A stretch of DNA of 64,000 nucleotides from Kaistella flava (ex Peng et al. 2021) (GCF_015191005.1 NZ_CP040442.1:1178001-1242000); one strand, 5' to 3'; counted from the stretch's first letter, positions 46,565 to 55,140 are shown. The notes: generated by a model from the sequence alone, not told the origin. Made by a program: numbers and translations.

Positions 46565-47464
46565 TTGGTGGAATATTCGAAAGAGATCCATAACATGAGT
46601 TTGCGCAAGGCTTGTAAAGTGTTCAGTCTAAGAAGTTCAGTTTATTATTATCGTCAGGTATTTAAAAGTTCAGATGATGAGATCCGTGCAGAACTTATTT
46701 TAGTTGCGGATTCTAATCAAACGTGGGGGTTTTGGATGATGCACAATCGGTTGAAAAACTTAGGCTTTGGATGGAATCACAAAAGGGTTTACCGGATTTA
46801 TAAGTCAATGAGATTAAATTTGCGAAGCAAAAGGAAGAAGCGGCTTCCAGCACGGATAAAACAACCACTGGTTCGCCCCATCTATCCGAACGTGACTTGG
46901 AGCATGGATTTTATGCACGACAGTTTGGAAAATGGCAAAAGCGTGAGAACCCTTAATATCATTGACGATTTTAACAGAGAGATTTTAAACATCACTATTG
47001 ATAGCAGTTTGCCCTCGTCAAAAGTAATTTTTCAACTCGAACAATTAATTGAGTGGCGTGGAAAACCAGAAAAAATAAGAGTGGACAACGGACCGGAATT
47101 TATTGCAGAAAAAATGAAAGATTATTGCCGCAAAGAGAATATCGAACTGGGCTTCATTCAACCAGGGAAACCTACACAAAACTCATTGATTGAGAGGTTT
47201 AACAGAACGTTCCGGACAGAGTTTTTAAGTGTTTACCTCTTTGAGAACATCAGACAAATGAGAAATTATGCAGAAATATGGATGTGGATGTACAATAATG
47301 AGAGACCGCATAGTGCGTTACAATACCTTACACCACGGGATTTTTTATTGAAATATGGAAAACTCAATCAAAATAACGCAAATGAGTTTCCCACATTCCA
47401 ACAAAATTTCAACAACGACAACAATAAAATATTAACAAAAAACTCTACTTTTGAGTGTGCCTAA
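46565..47464 (+). CDS. IS3 transposase OrfB (rve integrase domain)
   Basis: The 299-residue reading (effective start by frameshift from OrfA near 46531; first ATG-like codon at 46565 is a GTG) has an HTH_21 region (SNQTWGFWMMHNRLKN). The DDE core has Asp in WSMDFMHD, Asp in IRVDNGPEFIA and Glu in NSLIERFNRTFR. All three residues are intact. Confidence 0.9.
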   Translation: MVEYSKEIHNMSLRKACKVFSLRSSVYYYRQVFKSSDDEIRAELILVADSNQTWGFWMMHNRLKNLGFGWNHKRVYRIYKSMRLNLRSKRKKRLPARIKQPLVRPIYPNVTWSMDFMHDSLENGKSVRTLNIIDDFNREILNITIDSSLPSSKVIFQLEQLIEWRGKPEKIRVDNGPEFIAEKMKDYCRKENIELGFIQPGKPTQNSLIERFNRTFRTEFLSVYLFENIRQMRNYAEIWMWMYNNERPHSALQYLTPRDFLLKYGKLNQNNANEFPTFQQNFNNDNNKILTKNSTFECA

Positions 47465-47555
47465 AGAGGGGAAGATTACACTTACATTGTGAATAAGATA
47501 TTGCCTGGCACAATATAAACAGTATGATTATCACCAAAAAAACCTAAAGTTCTTA

Positions 47556-47724
47556 GAGCCTGTTTAAATTTGATTTAAAATCATATTATGATTCTTTTTC
47601 TTGCAGATTTATAAGATTTATAGAAGCATAATAATTGAATAATCTGCTCAATTTAAATAATCTGCGAGAAAATTACAAAATTGAAGATGCGAGAAAATTT
47701 TAAAGATGAAACTTAAACAGACTC
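47556..47724. repeat. MITE-like element
   Basis: GAGCCTGTTTAA at 47556 and TTAAACAGACTC ending at 47724 are inverted repeats with one mismatch. TTA flanks both sides as a possible 3-bp target duplication. The 169-bp interior has no ORF. The size and ends suggest a non-autonomous derivative of an IS not present in this window. The remaining bases between 47485 and 47868 hold nothing else recognisable. Confidence 0.6.
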
Positions 47725-47868
47725 TTAGATCCAATTAAATATTTTTGAATAGCTTGACTTCAAATCTTCGCTAAACTCACTATAATGAACACCGTCTACC
47801 CCATCGATTTAACCCAAGATGAAAATTAATCGCTTTCTTATGAAGAGAATTAATCACTTCCCTCTTAT

Positions 47869-48579
47869 CTATAATAATTTCTGAAGTGCTTCTTCCATTA
47901 ATTTCATTTGCACATTATAAGCATTTTCATCCTTTTTAGACGGTAAAGAACCTGTAACAGATTTTAAAATTTGATTCTTATCTAATAAAAATGTTTTTGG
48001 ATAACCATTAAAACCATGTGAATTAATAAAATCTTTTTCTCCAACAATATGAATAAAATTAAACTCATATTTCGTTAGAAATTTTTCTACTTTCTCGGAA
48101 GAATCAAAAGTTATTGAAACAAAATTAATTTTATCCTGATATTTATTTTTCAATTCATTTAAAGCAGGTAGTTCTTCAATGCAAGGTGGACAAGTCGTAA
48201 ACCAAAAATTCACAAATGTTGGTTTTTTATAATCAACGTTGTTTTTTTCGTTATGTACCAGGAAATTTAGATTTTTAAAATCGATTTTAGTTCCAAGTAA
48301 TTTTTCTAAAACTAACTTTTCAGCATGCATTTCTTCATTTAAAAACTCCCATTCAAACGAGTATAAAATACTACTATTAGTTTTTTTACTAACTTCTAAT
48401 TTTTCATAAAGTTCATAATCCGCACCTAACATTTTCTTCATATTTTCTAAAGAAGAAATTTTCGCCTTTTTATATTCTTCTTGCGAGAGTATTTTTCCAT
48501 TAGGAGATTTATAAACTTTTGTTTGGGAAAAACTTAATATTGAGATAAGAATAGTAAGTACTGTTAATGTTGCTTTCAT
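47869..48579 (-). CDS. Secreted TlpA-like thioredoxin-fold protein
   Basis: The start at 48579 (MKATLTVLTILISILSFSQ) gives a signal peptide; the longer frame from 48621 reads into an attC-like half-site. A 110-residue N-terminal part precedes a thioredoxin-like domain (about 115-236). The CxxC is in NFWFTTCPPCIEELPAL and the cis-Pro in FNGYPKTFLLDK. The TCPPC form is typical of periplasmic reductases of the TlpA/ResA type. It is adjacent to a degraded GLPGLI gene, as the other TlpA-like gene is adjacent to intact ones. Confidence 0.85.
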   Translation of the reverse strand: MKATLTVLTILISILSFSQTKVYKSPNGKILSQEEYKKAKISSLENMKKMLGADYELYEKLEVSKKTNSSILYSFEWEFLNEEMHAEKLVLEKLLGTKIDFKNLNFLVHNEKNNVDYKKPTFVNFWFTTCPPCIEELPALNELKNKYQDKINFVSITFDSSEKVEKFLTKYEFNFIHIVGEKDFINSHGFNGYPKTFLLDKNQILKSVTGSLPSKKDENAYNVQMKLMEEALQKLL

Positions 48580-48595
48580 CAGTGTTTTTTTATTG

Positions 48596-48655
48596 TAACG
48601 CGCGGTTAGGCATTTCTGCAATCAGAGACTTTTTATAAAGGGCTTTGTAAATAAT
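48596..48655 (-). repeat. attC-like half-site, family A (decayed)
   Basis: TAACGCGCGGTTAGGCATTT, then CTGCAATCAGAGACTTTTTA, then TAAAGGGCTTTGTAAATA, follows family A with several differences. The other half is lost in the GLPGLI remnant. Confidence 0.55.
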
Positions 48656-48990
48656 ATCTTTTGAGAACCAAGCAATCCATTTTCTTTCGCCTAATTTTCT
48701 TGTGGCTTTTTGTAAATGGTAATTTTTTTGAGTTTAGTTTCAGAAGAAATATCCCAGATCATTTTAGTAGTTTTATATGATAGTAATCTATATCTACAAA
48801 CACATAGTTTTTCATTTTGCAACTATTTACATTTCGCTTTGTCATCATACTATTTCCCATCGAAATATTCCAATTATATTCTTTACTAGCTTTTTGCGTA
48901 GATCAACTTTATATAATTCTCGATAGAAAAATTTCACATCTTTACTGTTCGTATCTAATAAGAGAATGCTTGTAAATATACTTTTAGAAA
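48650..48990 (-). pseudogene. GLPGLI-family remnant
   Basis: Minus-strand reading gives LDTNSKDVKFFYREL-like sequence, then WDISSETKLKKIT and, after a frameshift, LQKATRKLGERKWIAWFSKD. This is the QKA...W-x-AWF core of GLPGLI proteins. The GLPGLI motif and C-terminus are missing, replaced by the attC-like half-site. Confidence 0.65.
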
Positions 48991-49231
48991 CCATATCCCT
49001 AATAAAAATCACTTCTTAGACAAATCTATTCACTTGCGCATTATATTGGAGAAAATAGAATAATTGAGAAAAGCAAAATCAATTTTGTTCATATAGGCGA
49101 TGTTGGCTTTAGGGTTTGCAGTAACGGCAGCATCATGGGAGTCGGAATAAAATCACAAAATGTTATATTGAAAAAATAGGGAAGATAGAAAAATATTCGA
49201 ATGGCTTTTTTTGGGGATTACTGCCAAAGCT
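48991..49231. other. Gene-free stretch
   Basis: About 240 bases with no supported gene. A short plus-strand stretch reads LALGFAVTAASWESE, which looks like part of a signal peptide but has no continuation. Confidence 0.45.
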
Positions 49232-49603
49232 TTACATTTTTACTCTTTTATATGAACTCAATGGTTCAAATAGGTGATAATAATTAACTAAAAAATCAAA
49301 TTTTTCATCTACAATACGAGAAATTCCTACACTCAATTCCTCTGCTTTTTGTTTATAATCATTATCAATGAGACACAACATAAATCCCTTTCCTTTTTCC
49401 CACAATTCAACTTCCACGCTTGATCCATAATAATCTAATTCAGCATTCATATCAATTGTCAGTTTATTATCTGCATATGGTCTTCCAATAGGTTCATTTG
49501 TTTTTCCGGAAATAAAAGTAACACTTGCTTTTTTTTCATCGATTTTCTTGATAAGAAGTTTATTTCCAATCTCATTTTGCCATATTCCAATAAATCTATT
49601 CAT
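49232..49603 (-). CDS. Hypothetical cytoplasmic protein, cassette-type gene
   Basis: This 123-residue soluble protein starts MNRFIGIWQNEIGNKLLIKK and has a beta-rich pattern resembling lipocalin-like small cassette proteins. No motif was recognised. A box CTAACGAC-type sequence (49641) lies 38 bases upstream, as cassette starts do elsewhere. The reading continues to 49232 without overlap with another gene. Confidence 0.6.
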   Translation of the reverse strand: MNRFIGIWQNEIGNKLLIKKIDEKKASVTFISGKTNEPIGRPYADNKLTIDMNAELDYYGSSVEVELWEKGKGFMLCLIDNDYKQKAEELSVGISRIVDEKFDFLVNYYHLFEPLSSYKRVKM

Positions 49604-49641
49604 TTTTTTTCGATTATAGGTTTTCTTTTTTTTGTGATGGC

Positions 49642-49835
49642 TAACGACTAGGTTTTTCTGAAGCCACGAAAAATATCACAAATCGTTCTACTTTCATGAA
49701 ACTTAATTAATCCCCAAACCGTTCGATGAAAACTTTTATATCCGATCTTGTTTCCACCTTAAATGGTAAATATAAATAAATTCGCTGAATTAAAGGAAGA
49801 TAGTTCATAAAGTACAAGTCTCTTTTTCGCTAGGG
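49642..49835. other. Stretch with attC-like debris, no gene
   Basis: TAACGACTAGGTTTTTCTGA at 49642 resembles the outer end of an attC-like site, but no partner arm follows. The remaining ~170 bases contain no supported ORF. It may be the remains of an ORF-less cassette. Confidence 0.35.
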
Positions 49836-49930
49836 TAACGCTGGAAAACATAAGTAATTCGTAAACTGGCTTCGGATAAGAACCGCCATATAGGAGACCC
49901 TTCCGACCCGCTAATAGAAATACCGTGTTA
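49836..49930 (-). repeat. attC-like site, hybrid or decayed family A
   Basis: It begins TAACGCTGG (the 5-nt spacer form) and ends CGACCCGCTAATAGAAATAC plus CGTGTTA, the intact end of family A. The left arm has diverged. The GTTACCAGCA at its right end is complementary to the last bases of the following unit's other end (see the cassette finding). Confidence 0.65.
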
Positions 49931-49940
49931 CCAGCAGTCT

Positions 49941-50396
49941 CTAGTTTTCAATTTCATATAATTTGTTGAACTCAACGCCATTCTGTTGATATTCCTCAAT
50001 GAATTTTTCGAGTGTCAGATATTTAATTTCGTTCGCATTACTTCCAGCAAATTGATAGTCGGTTAGGAAAAGTATTAATTTTTTAGGCGATTTTTCATGA
50101 GCAATTTTGAGTATTTTTAGAAAATCATTTTCATATGTTTTTAAAAATTTAAATTTATTCTCTTCGCCGAAACTCCAGTCGATTAATTTTCCCCCAAAAA
50201 AACCATTGTCTATATTATCAATCATTTCAGGATTTCCAATATGAATTATAGTTCCGCTCAATGTTTTTAAAAAGTCAAAATACAAACTGCGGTGCGTTTC
50301 AATTTTTTCACTTTCTTCAATAATAGCAAAATCGAACTCATCTTGGTTGAGATTTAAACCTTTCGAATTTATTGATATTATTTCTATTGACGGCAT
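49941..50396 (-). CDS. Hypothetical cassette-encoded protein
   Basis: The start at 50396 (MPSIEIISINSKGLNLNQDE) was chosen because the longer frame from 50486 reads through the attC-like site. The 151-residue soluble product contains FDFAIIEESEKIETH and KKLILFLTDYQFAGSNANE. No family was recognised; the features resemble barnase-inhibitor-like or immunity proteins only vaguely. The unit runs from GTTACCAGCA (start) to TGCTGGTAAC (end), which are exact complements. Confidence 0.65.
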   Translation of the reverse strand: MPSIEIISINSKGLNLNQDEFDFAIIEESEKIETHRSLYFDFLKTLSGTIIHIGNPEMIDNIDNGFFGGKLIDWSFGEENKFKFLKTYENDFLKILKIAHEKSPKKLILFLTDYQFAGSNANEIKYLTLEKFIEEYQQNGVEFNKLYEIEN

Positions 50397-50413
50397 GTGG
50401 GTGAGATTGCTGG

Positions 50414-50537
50414 TAACGGTTGCGTATTGGCGATGGTGCGGCTTAAATGCACAAATTTTCTTATTATAAATTAAACTTCGGAACATCTAAAATGGTTAAA
50501 TTTGCGATTCCTCCGCACTATTGCCAATACGATGTTA
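50414..50537 (-). repeat. attC-like site, family B
   Basis: TAAC-GGTTG-CGTATTGGCGATGGTGCGG faces CCGCACTATTGCCAATACG-AT-GTTA. Nine plus six bases pair perfectly with single mismatches between them. Length is 124 bp. The 5-nt/2-nt unpaired spacers next to the boxes are the shared feature of all families. Confidence 0.8.
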
Positions 50538-50555
50538 TCTGATGTGTCTTTCAGT

Positions 50556-51794
50556 TTAATATTCTCGTAACAAATTTGAATGTGAAGATTTATTTATAAA
50601 AATCAAATAGTCAAAAGAATCTGCAATATTTGTTTTTCTAAACTCATCATCTTTAGATCCAGAACCGGTTTTTCGAAACTTAATCTTTTTTAATATCCAT
50701 TTCCCCAATTCATTATTATCTTCCTTTATAGATTTTAGGTCTAAAATGAAATAAGGTATATTTAAAGAGTTTAAGTTATATTCCAAACTTCCAGTAGGTG
50801 CTGTTTGTGATGGGAATGTTCCTATCTTTTTACCAATACTTGCCGTGTAATTTCCTTCATAAAATGCAAATCCAAAATTCACATAATCATTGTGGTATTT
50901 CTGATTTACATGATAGCCCATTGACGTAGAATTTCCTTTAGACACGTGATTATTATGAGCCGATAAAATCACCTTACTTGGAACATAGTTTTGTTTGATC
51001 CAATCTACATTTTCAGCCATAAATTTATCTCTCGTTGCTGAACTGCCTACTTGTATTTTTTGTCTAATGATTGAAATATTCTGTAAAAATCTTTTTCTAC
51101 TTTCAATATCTACAATTGTTAAAGCCTTTTGCGAAACCTTATTTAACAATTCATTTACGATAACTTGAATTTTTTTTGCGTACTTTTTTTGACCTCTTTT
51201 ATTATCTTTTAAAATTTTAATCAAACTGTTAATATCATCTAAAGGATAATTATTAGCATTATATACATCTCTAACTTGCTTTAATGCTCCGAAATAATAT
51301 TGCATATCGAATCCATCAAATAATATTTTATTATTTGTATTTTCATTGTGAATTTTTAACCATTCAACGAAATTTAAAGTTTCTTGTGTCTGCCAAAGCC
51401 AAAAATACATTCCGCGTAAAACATCTTCTGGGGAATCTATATTTCTGCTGATGTAATCATTCATCAGATAACTTTCTGGCATATTTGCTTCTAGCGAGAA
51501 AATATTAAAATTCAAATCTTTAATTAAATACTGACTAATCCGATATTTCATCTTATAAACTTCACTCGAACCGTGAGTTGATTCACCTAATCCTACAATA
51601 TCACAATTACCAATAAATTTATTTAATACTTTCAAATCTTCATTATTTTCAGTAGAAGGTTCAAAAGTCGAAAGTGGATATATAAATTTATTAATGTATT
51701 GTTTTTGCTGAATTGTTAGTTCATTTCCATTTTGTGCTCGAATCGCATAAGAAGGAAATGTAAAAAGAATTATTAAAAAGAATTTTATTTTCAT
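50556..51794 (-). CDS. Erythromycin-esterase-family protein, secreted, cassette-encoded
   Basis: This 412-residue protein has a signal peptide (KFFLIILFTFPSYAIRAQ). The Ere signature VGLGESTHGSSEVYKMKYRI lies at about 67-86 with the catalytic His. LEANMPE (~102), FLWLWQTQE-type sequence (FWLWQTQETLNF) and SAHNNHVSKGN (about 280) complete the family blocks. Characterised members hydrolyse the macrolide lactone ring, but many Ere-like proteins have unknown substrates, so resistance is not certain. The unit start GTTATCTG is the complement of its end CAGATAAC. Known ereA genes are also integron cassettes. Confidence 0.85.
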   Translation of the reverse strand: MKIKFFLIILFTFPSYAIRAQNGNELTIQQKQYINKFIYPLSTFEPSTENNEDLKVLNKFIGNCDIVGLGESTHGSSEVYKMKYRISQYLIKDLNFNIFSLEANMPESYLMNDYISRNIDSPEDVLRGMYFWLWQTQETLNFVEWLKIHNENTNNKILFDGFDMQYYFGALKQVRDVYNANNYPLDDINSLIKILKDNKRGQKKYAKKIQVIVNELLNKVSQKALTIVDIESRKRFLQNISIIRQKIQVGSSATRDKFMAENVDWIKQNYVPSKVILSAHNNHVSKGNSTSMGYHVNQKYHNDYVNFGFAFYEGNYTASIGKKIGTFPSQTAPTGSLEYNLNSLNIPYFILDLKSIKEDNNELGKWILKKIKFRKTGSGSKDDEFRKTNIADSFDYLIFINKSSHSNLLREY

Positions 51795-51827
51795 TTATTA
51801 TGACGGTTTTTTGGTGACATAGCAGAT

Positions 51828-51952
51828 AACGTTTGGGAATTTCTGTTGGCGGGGACTTTTTATAACAAGTCTTTGTAAATATAACAAATTGCTCGATTAG
51901 CGAAAATCTTGATGATAGAAACTTCCGACCCGCTAATAGAAATACCGTGTTA
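51828..51952 (-). repeat. attC-like site, family A
   Basis: TAAC-GTTTG-GGAATTTCTGTTGGCGGGG pairs with CCCGCTAATAGAAATACC-GT-GTTA (125 bp). The TAA in the minus-strand TAAC box is the stop codon of the gene at 51950-52477, as in classical integron cassettes. GTTATCTGCT/AGCAGATAAC end boxes. Confidence 0.85.
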
Positions 51953-52477
51953 TCTGCTGTCTGTTAACTCCAATTTAATTTTTTTAATTAATTTCCTGGT
52001 AGTATAATAATATCCATATTTAGGATCTCTAAAGTTTTTATGTTGCACATTAAAATAAATACCCTTGTCATCATAAGAGAAAAACAGTTCTTTGTTTCCC
52101 ATTAAAATTTTTTTTGTGTCAAACTTTATTATGTTATCGTTTATTTCGTATGGATAAATAAAAAAATTAAATTTCGTAGAAAGATCACGAATTCTTTTTT
52201 CATTGTTTTCTCTTCCACTGTTATTTATTATAACGTGGACTTCTGTCACATACGGAATCCTGAAAAAACCTGCTGCTCCAAAATAAATGCAATAAATAGA
52301 AAAAATTAAGGTCGCTATGAATAATCCTACGCTTAAATTATTTGACCAGTCAGTCAATAACAATTTATAGATAAAGAATAACCCACCTATTAAAAAAAAA
52401 GTTGCAAGAAAATAATCTAAAATTTTATAAAATAAGTATTCCTTATCCAAATATTTTTTTAATTCTAATACATTCAT
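51950..52477 (-). CDS. Two-helix membrane protein, cassette-encoded, function unknown
   Basis: The 175-residue product has two membrane helices (FLATFFLIGGLFFIYKLLL and LFIATLIFSIYCIYFGAAGFF) and a C-terminal soluble domain with KNFRDPKYGYYYTTRK. It was not recognised. The stop codon lies inside the attC-like box. The unit's start GTTATCTGCT and end AGCAGATAAC are exact complements over ten bases. Confidence 0.65.
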   Translation of the reverse strand: MNVLELKKYLDKEYLFYKILDYFLATFFLIGGLFFIYKLLLTDWSNNLSVGLFIATLIFSIYCIYFGAAGFFRIPYVTEVHVIINNSGRENNEKRIRDLSTKFNFFIYPYEINDNIIKFDTKKILMGNKELFFSYDDKGIYFNVQHKNFRDPKYGYYYTTRKLIKKIKLELTDSR

Positions 52478-52494
52478 TTTGGTCAGATAGCAGA

Positions 52495-52563
52495 TAACGG
52501 TTGGCGATAGGCGCAGTTGCCTGTGTTGCGCCTGCGGCAGGCAATTGTGCTTATCGCTTGTTA
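52495..52563 (-). repeat. attC-like site, family C (short)
   Basis: TAAC-GGTTG-GCGATAGGCGCAGTTGCCTG pairs with CAGGCAATTGTGCTTATCGC-TT-GTTA over a 69-bp site. The arms are more GC-rich than the surroundings. Identical in length at 57825, 60599 and 61035. Confidence 0.85.
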
Positions 52564-52931
52564 TGTGTTGTTTTATTCTTTGCTAAGATAATAAAAGCAA
52601 GCACAGTTTGAGGCATGAGGATTCTTAATAAATGATTTAAAAATATTGCTCCTATCAGACCGTAATGATAGGTGCCGTTTTTTTAAATCCAGTCTAAATA
52701 AATCACTCTAAAACGTGGGTTTTGAAATAGTTATAATAAAAAACTTGACTTTGTCATTTTTTTCTCATAACTTCACCAAGCCTTAAAGCGGCTTCGCTTT
52801 GAAAATAAAGTTTTCCGCAAATCTCATTTGTAAGGCTTGAAGAAAATACATCTATTTTCTTATTTCAAAACCCACCTTTTTACGTTTCATTAAAGACTGC
52901 TTTTATTAGAAGCCGAATCTCAAATTGCACA
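52564..52931 (-). ncRNA. ORF-less cassette with strong predicted RNA/DNA structure (copy 1)
   Basis: No ORF is present. Nested hairpins are visible. The outer GTGGGTTTTGAAATA (52715-52729) pairs with TATTTCAAAACCCAC (52861-52875), CAAGCCTTA (52777-52785) pairs with TAAGGCTTG (52831-52839), and AAGCG-GCTT-CGCTT is innermost at 52786-52799. A separate hairpin CCTATCA...TGATAGG lies upstream. The unit's own ends (GTTATGTG and CACATAAC) are complementary, so it is a complete cassette. Strand is taken from the orientation of the neighbouring cassettes. Confidence 0.55.
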
Positions 52932-53057
52932 TAACGTTTGGGTATTTCTGTTGGCGGGGACTTTTTATAACAAGTCTTGGTAAATATAACAAATTGAACA
53001 ATTAGCAAAAATCTTGATGATAGGAACTTCCGCCCCGGTAATAGAAATACCGTGTTA
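52932..53057 (-). repeat. attC-like site, family A
   Basis: TAAC-GTTTG-GGTATTTCTGTTGGCGGGG pairs with the arm ending GGTAATAGAAATACC-GT-GTTA (126 bp). One base in the right arm (CCCCGGTAA) differs from the family consensus CCCGCTAA. Confidence 0.82.
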
Positions 53058-53137
53058 CCTGCAGTATTTTTTTTAATCTAACATACAGTTCAGATCTAAT
53101 ATATTCATAATTCTGAAATATTTATTAGTTTATATTT

Positions 53138-53491
53138 TTATCTTTCATAACATTTATATGTGTGTGTAATAACAGTATCCTTTTTAACTATTTGTAAAAA
53201 TAGTTCACCTTTCTTTTTAATAAAATAATCTCCCTCATTCATTTCATTTTTATATTGTTGCCACCATCTGTTATCGTGTATACATTCGCAAGGTTCAGAG
53301 GTTTTAGGATTTTCACCTATAATTATAAAAGAATTTAGATGCTCGACTCTTTTAATTCTTATTTCACAGTTTTCTTCACGGATTTCATTTGTAAAATATT
53401 CGCAGTTGGGTGTCAAAATTTCGGGAACCAAAACGTAGAGTATACAAATAGAGAAAATAGCTATTAAAAAATTCCTAGTTATGCGATTCAT
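53138..53491 (-). CDS. Small membrane-anchored or secreted cassette protein with six Cys
   Basis: This 117-residue product has an N-terminal helix (FLIAIFSICILYVLVPEIL) and a mature part with paired Cys (NCEYF, ENCEIR, PCECIHD, YKCYER). That pattern suggests disulfide bonds outside the cytoplasm. No family was recognised. The gene shares its cassette with the IS110-family element upstream; the cassette end GCAGGTAAC matches the start GTTACCTGC beyond the IS. Confidence 0.65.
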   Translation of the reverse strand: MNRITRNFLIAIFSICILYVLVPEILTPNCEYFTNEIREENCEIRIKRVEHLNSFIIIGENPKTSEPCECIHDNRWWQQYKNEMNEGDYFIKKKGELFLQIVKKDTVITHTYKCYER

Positions 53492-53530
53492 TGTAATATT
53501 CTGACTAACGTTTTTCTTTTTTGCTCACAA

Positions 53531-54885
53531 TCAATTAGTTGCGAAATTAATTTCTTCATTAGTCAAACCAAATTTAGTAATTTGTTTTTGAATCCTTTTT
53601 ACTAAGCCTAGTTTTCTTTTTTCATCCAAAAATAAGTAGCCTTCCGGATTGACATAAGCTTGATTTTTAACGACCATATTCCAAATGATGATTGCTAATT
53701 TCCTTGCAGTTGCTGAGATTGCAGATACTCGACCTTTTCTAAAATTGATTCGCTTGAAAAAATCCGATAATGGTGTTGAGTCTTTTAGATTACCAATCGC
53801 ATTTGCTGCATTTCTTAAAGCGATTTTTAAACGGTTACTTCCTTTTGGGATCCTATTAGAAAGTATTTTACCACCACTTATTTTATTGTTTGGGGTCAGT
53901 CTCAACCAGCTTGCAAAGTGTTTTGCAGTCGGGAACTTCTTGATACCCTCTAATCCAACTTCACTCATTATTGAAAGTACGGTTGAATAGGAAACTCCTT
54001 CTATTGCCAGTAAATCTACACCTTCAAAATATTGATAGGCCATTAAATTTAAGTCGATATTTTTAGGAGTGTTTTTATTAATTTTTGTGTTTTTAGGTTC
54101 AATGTGATGCTGTCTTTTATTGTCGTCTTTTCCGATTGTTGAGTTTAAGATTTTCTCAATTTCTACATCGCATTGTACAATTTTACTTTGCAAGACTTCA
54201 TACATCTCAAGCTCTTGATTGAGGGCAAATAAATAATCTTCTCTACCATTAGTATGAAGTGCTTTTGAAATTTCTTCTTCTGTTTTTCTGCAATTACCGT
54301 GTCTTAATTCGGCTAATTTTAAAGGATCTTTTCTCCGTTGCAAATCGCATGAATGATGAGTAATCCAGTTAAACCACAGATGTCATTAACAACAACATCT
54401 AATCGAAGGTTTAATAACCGTAAATATTTTTGCATTTTTTTTGAAGTGCTTGCTGCAGAATCTAATAAATTTGCACGATGACGACAGTAGGTTCTGAGCT
54501 TCTCTGTAATTTCATCTGGAAGGAAACTACCTGTTAAAAGGCCTATACTGTGTAGTTTTTGAATCCATTGACAATCTTGAACATCTGTTTTTCTGCCTTT
54601 AATATTCTTAGTGAATTTGCCATTACACAAAATCACTTGGAATCCATCAGCCAATAAAATAGCATAAAGTGCTTGCCAATAAGTTCCTGTACTTTCCATT
54701 GCAACGGTTTGAATGTCTTTTTCTTTGAGCCAATTTGAGAGATTTTTTAAGTCCTCATTAAAAACACCAAACTCTTTAATATCTTCCTCTTTTTGGCCAA
54801 CCGCAACCCAGTGAGATCGGCTACCAATATCAATTCCTGCAGCATTTGAATTGATAATTTCCATTGAAATTTTGTTCTCATTCAT
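53531..54885 (-). pseudogene. IS110-family transposase, one frameshift
   Basis: The first frame (54885-54319) has the DEDD-domain opening NAAGIDIGSRSHWVAVGQ and AMESTGTYWQALYA. The second (from ~54343 to 53531) has RRKDPLKLAELRHGNC and the Transposase_20 part (IEGVSYSTVLSIMSEVGLEG, then GSNRLKIALRNAANAI). The join at GGAGAAAAGATCC would read GEKDPLK if one A were added. The same change is present in copy 2, so it predates duplication or is a programmed frameshift. Confidence 0.82.
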
Positions 54886-54949
54886 ATTTTCAAAAATTAA
54901 TGATTAAAAATACTCTAAGGAGATGTTCTTTAGGCAAAAAAAATATTCT

Positions 54950-55020
54950 GAACGGGGTTCTAATCAATTAGACCGCCACTGAAGTCATCACATACATCTC
55001 AACCAGGATTGCACCCGTGC
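54950..55020 (-). ncRNA. Candidate bridge RNA region of the IS110 element (copy 1)
   Basis: In the 5' non-coding end, minus-strand ACGGGT...AACCCCGT can form a stem around a ~55-nt loop. The 5' side of the loop carries TGCAATCC, the same GCAATCC that lies at the element's left junction in both copies. That would fit a left target guide, but a right guide was not found. Weak evidence. Confidence 0.3.
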
Positions 55021-55140
55021 TATTACGCAACAATTTTAAAATCGGCCTTGCAAAGAGCTTAATAAAATTAGAAAATATTTTCTATACGCACCAAACGTTA
55101 GCTTGAGAAGTCAATTCGGGGGTATAGGGGGGATTGCAGG

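Larger units (their letters stand above)
46219..47480 (+). mobile_element. IS3-family insertion sequence (IS407-group-like), apparently intact
   Basis: Terminal inverted repeats TGTAATCTTCCCC (left, 46219) and GGGGAAGATTACA (right, to 47480) bound 1262 bp. A 4-bp direct repeat CTTA flanks both ends (46215-46218 and 47481-47484). The element carries orfA and orfB with an A7G slip site at 46531-46538. It inserted between the barrel gene and the MITE. Confidence 0.9.
53498..55137 (-). mobile_element. IS110-family element, copy 1
   Basis: The ~1640-bp segment is 99% identical by eye to 62028-63663. Both copies start at ATTCTGACTAACG and end GGGGGGATTGC on the plus strand, then diverge into different cassettes. 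A long non-coding 5' end (54886-55137) and absence of terminal inverted repeats fit IS110. Subterminal CTAACGTTT/AAACGTTAG occurs near both ends. Exact boundaries are uncertain because IS110 elements duplicate only a core dinucleotide. Confidence 0.8.

Noticed and set aside
46219..47480. IS3 element as a member of the cassette array
   Set aside because: It has its own terminal repeats and a 4-bp target duplication and lies outside any attC-like site.
50397..50486. Longer N-terminus of the gene at 49941
   Set aside because: The extra 30 codons are translated attC-like site sequence; the same extension in another frame would exist for any gene next to the site.
53685..53990. 101-codon plus-strand ORF (also at 62215-62520)
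   Set aside because: It is the antisense shadow of the IS110 transposase and is present in both copies only because the IS is duplicated.
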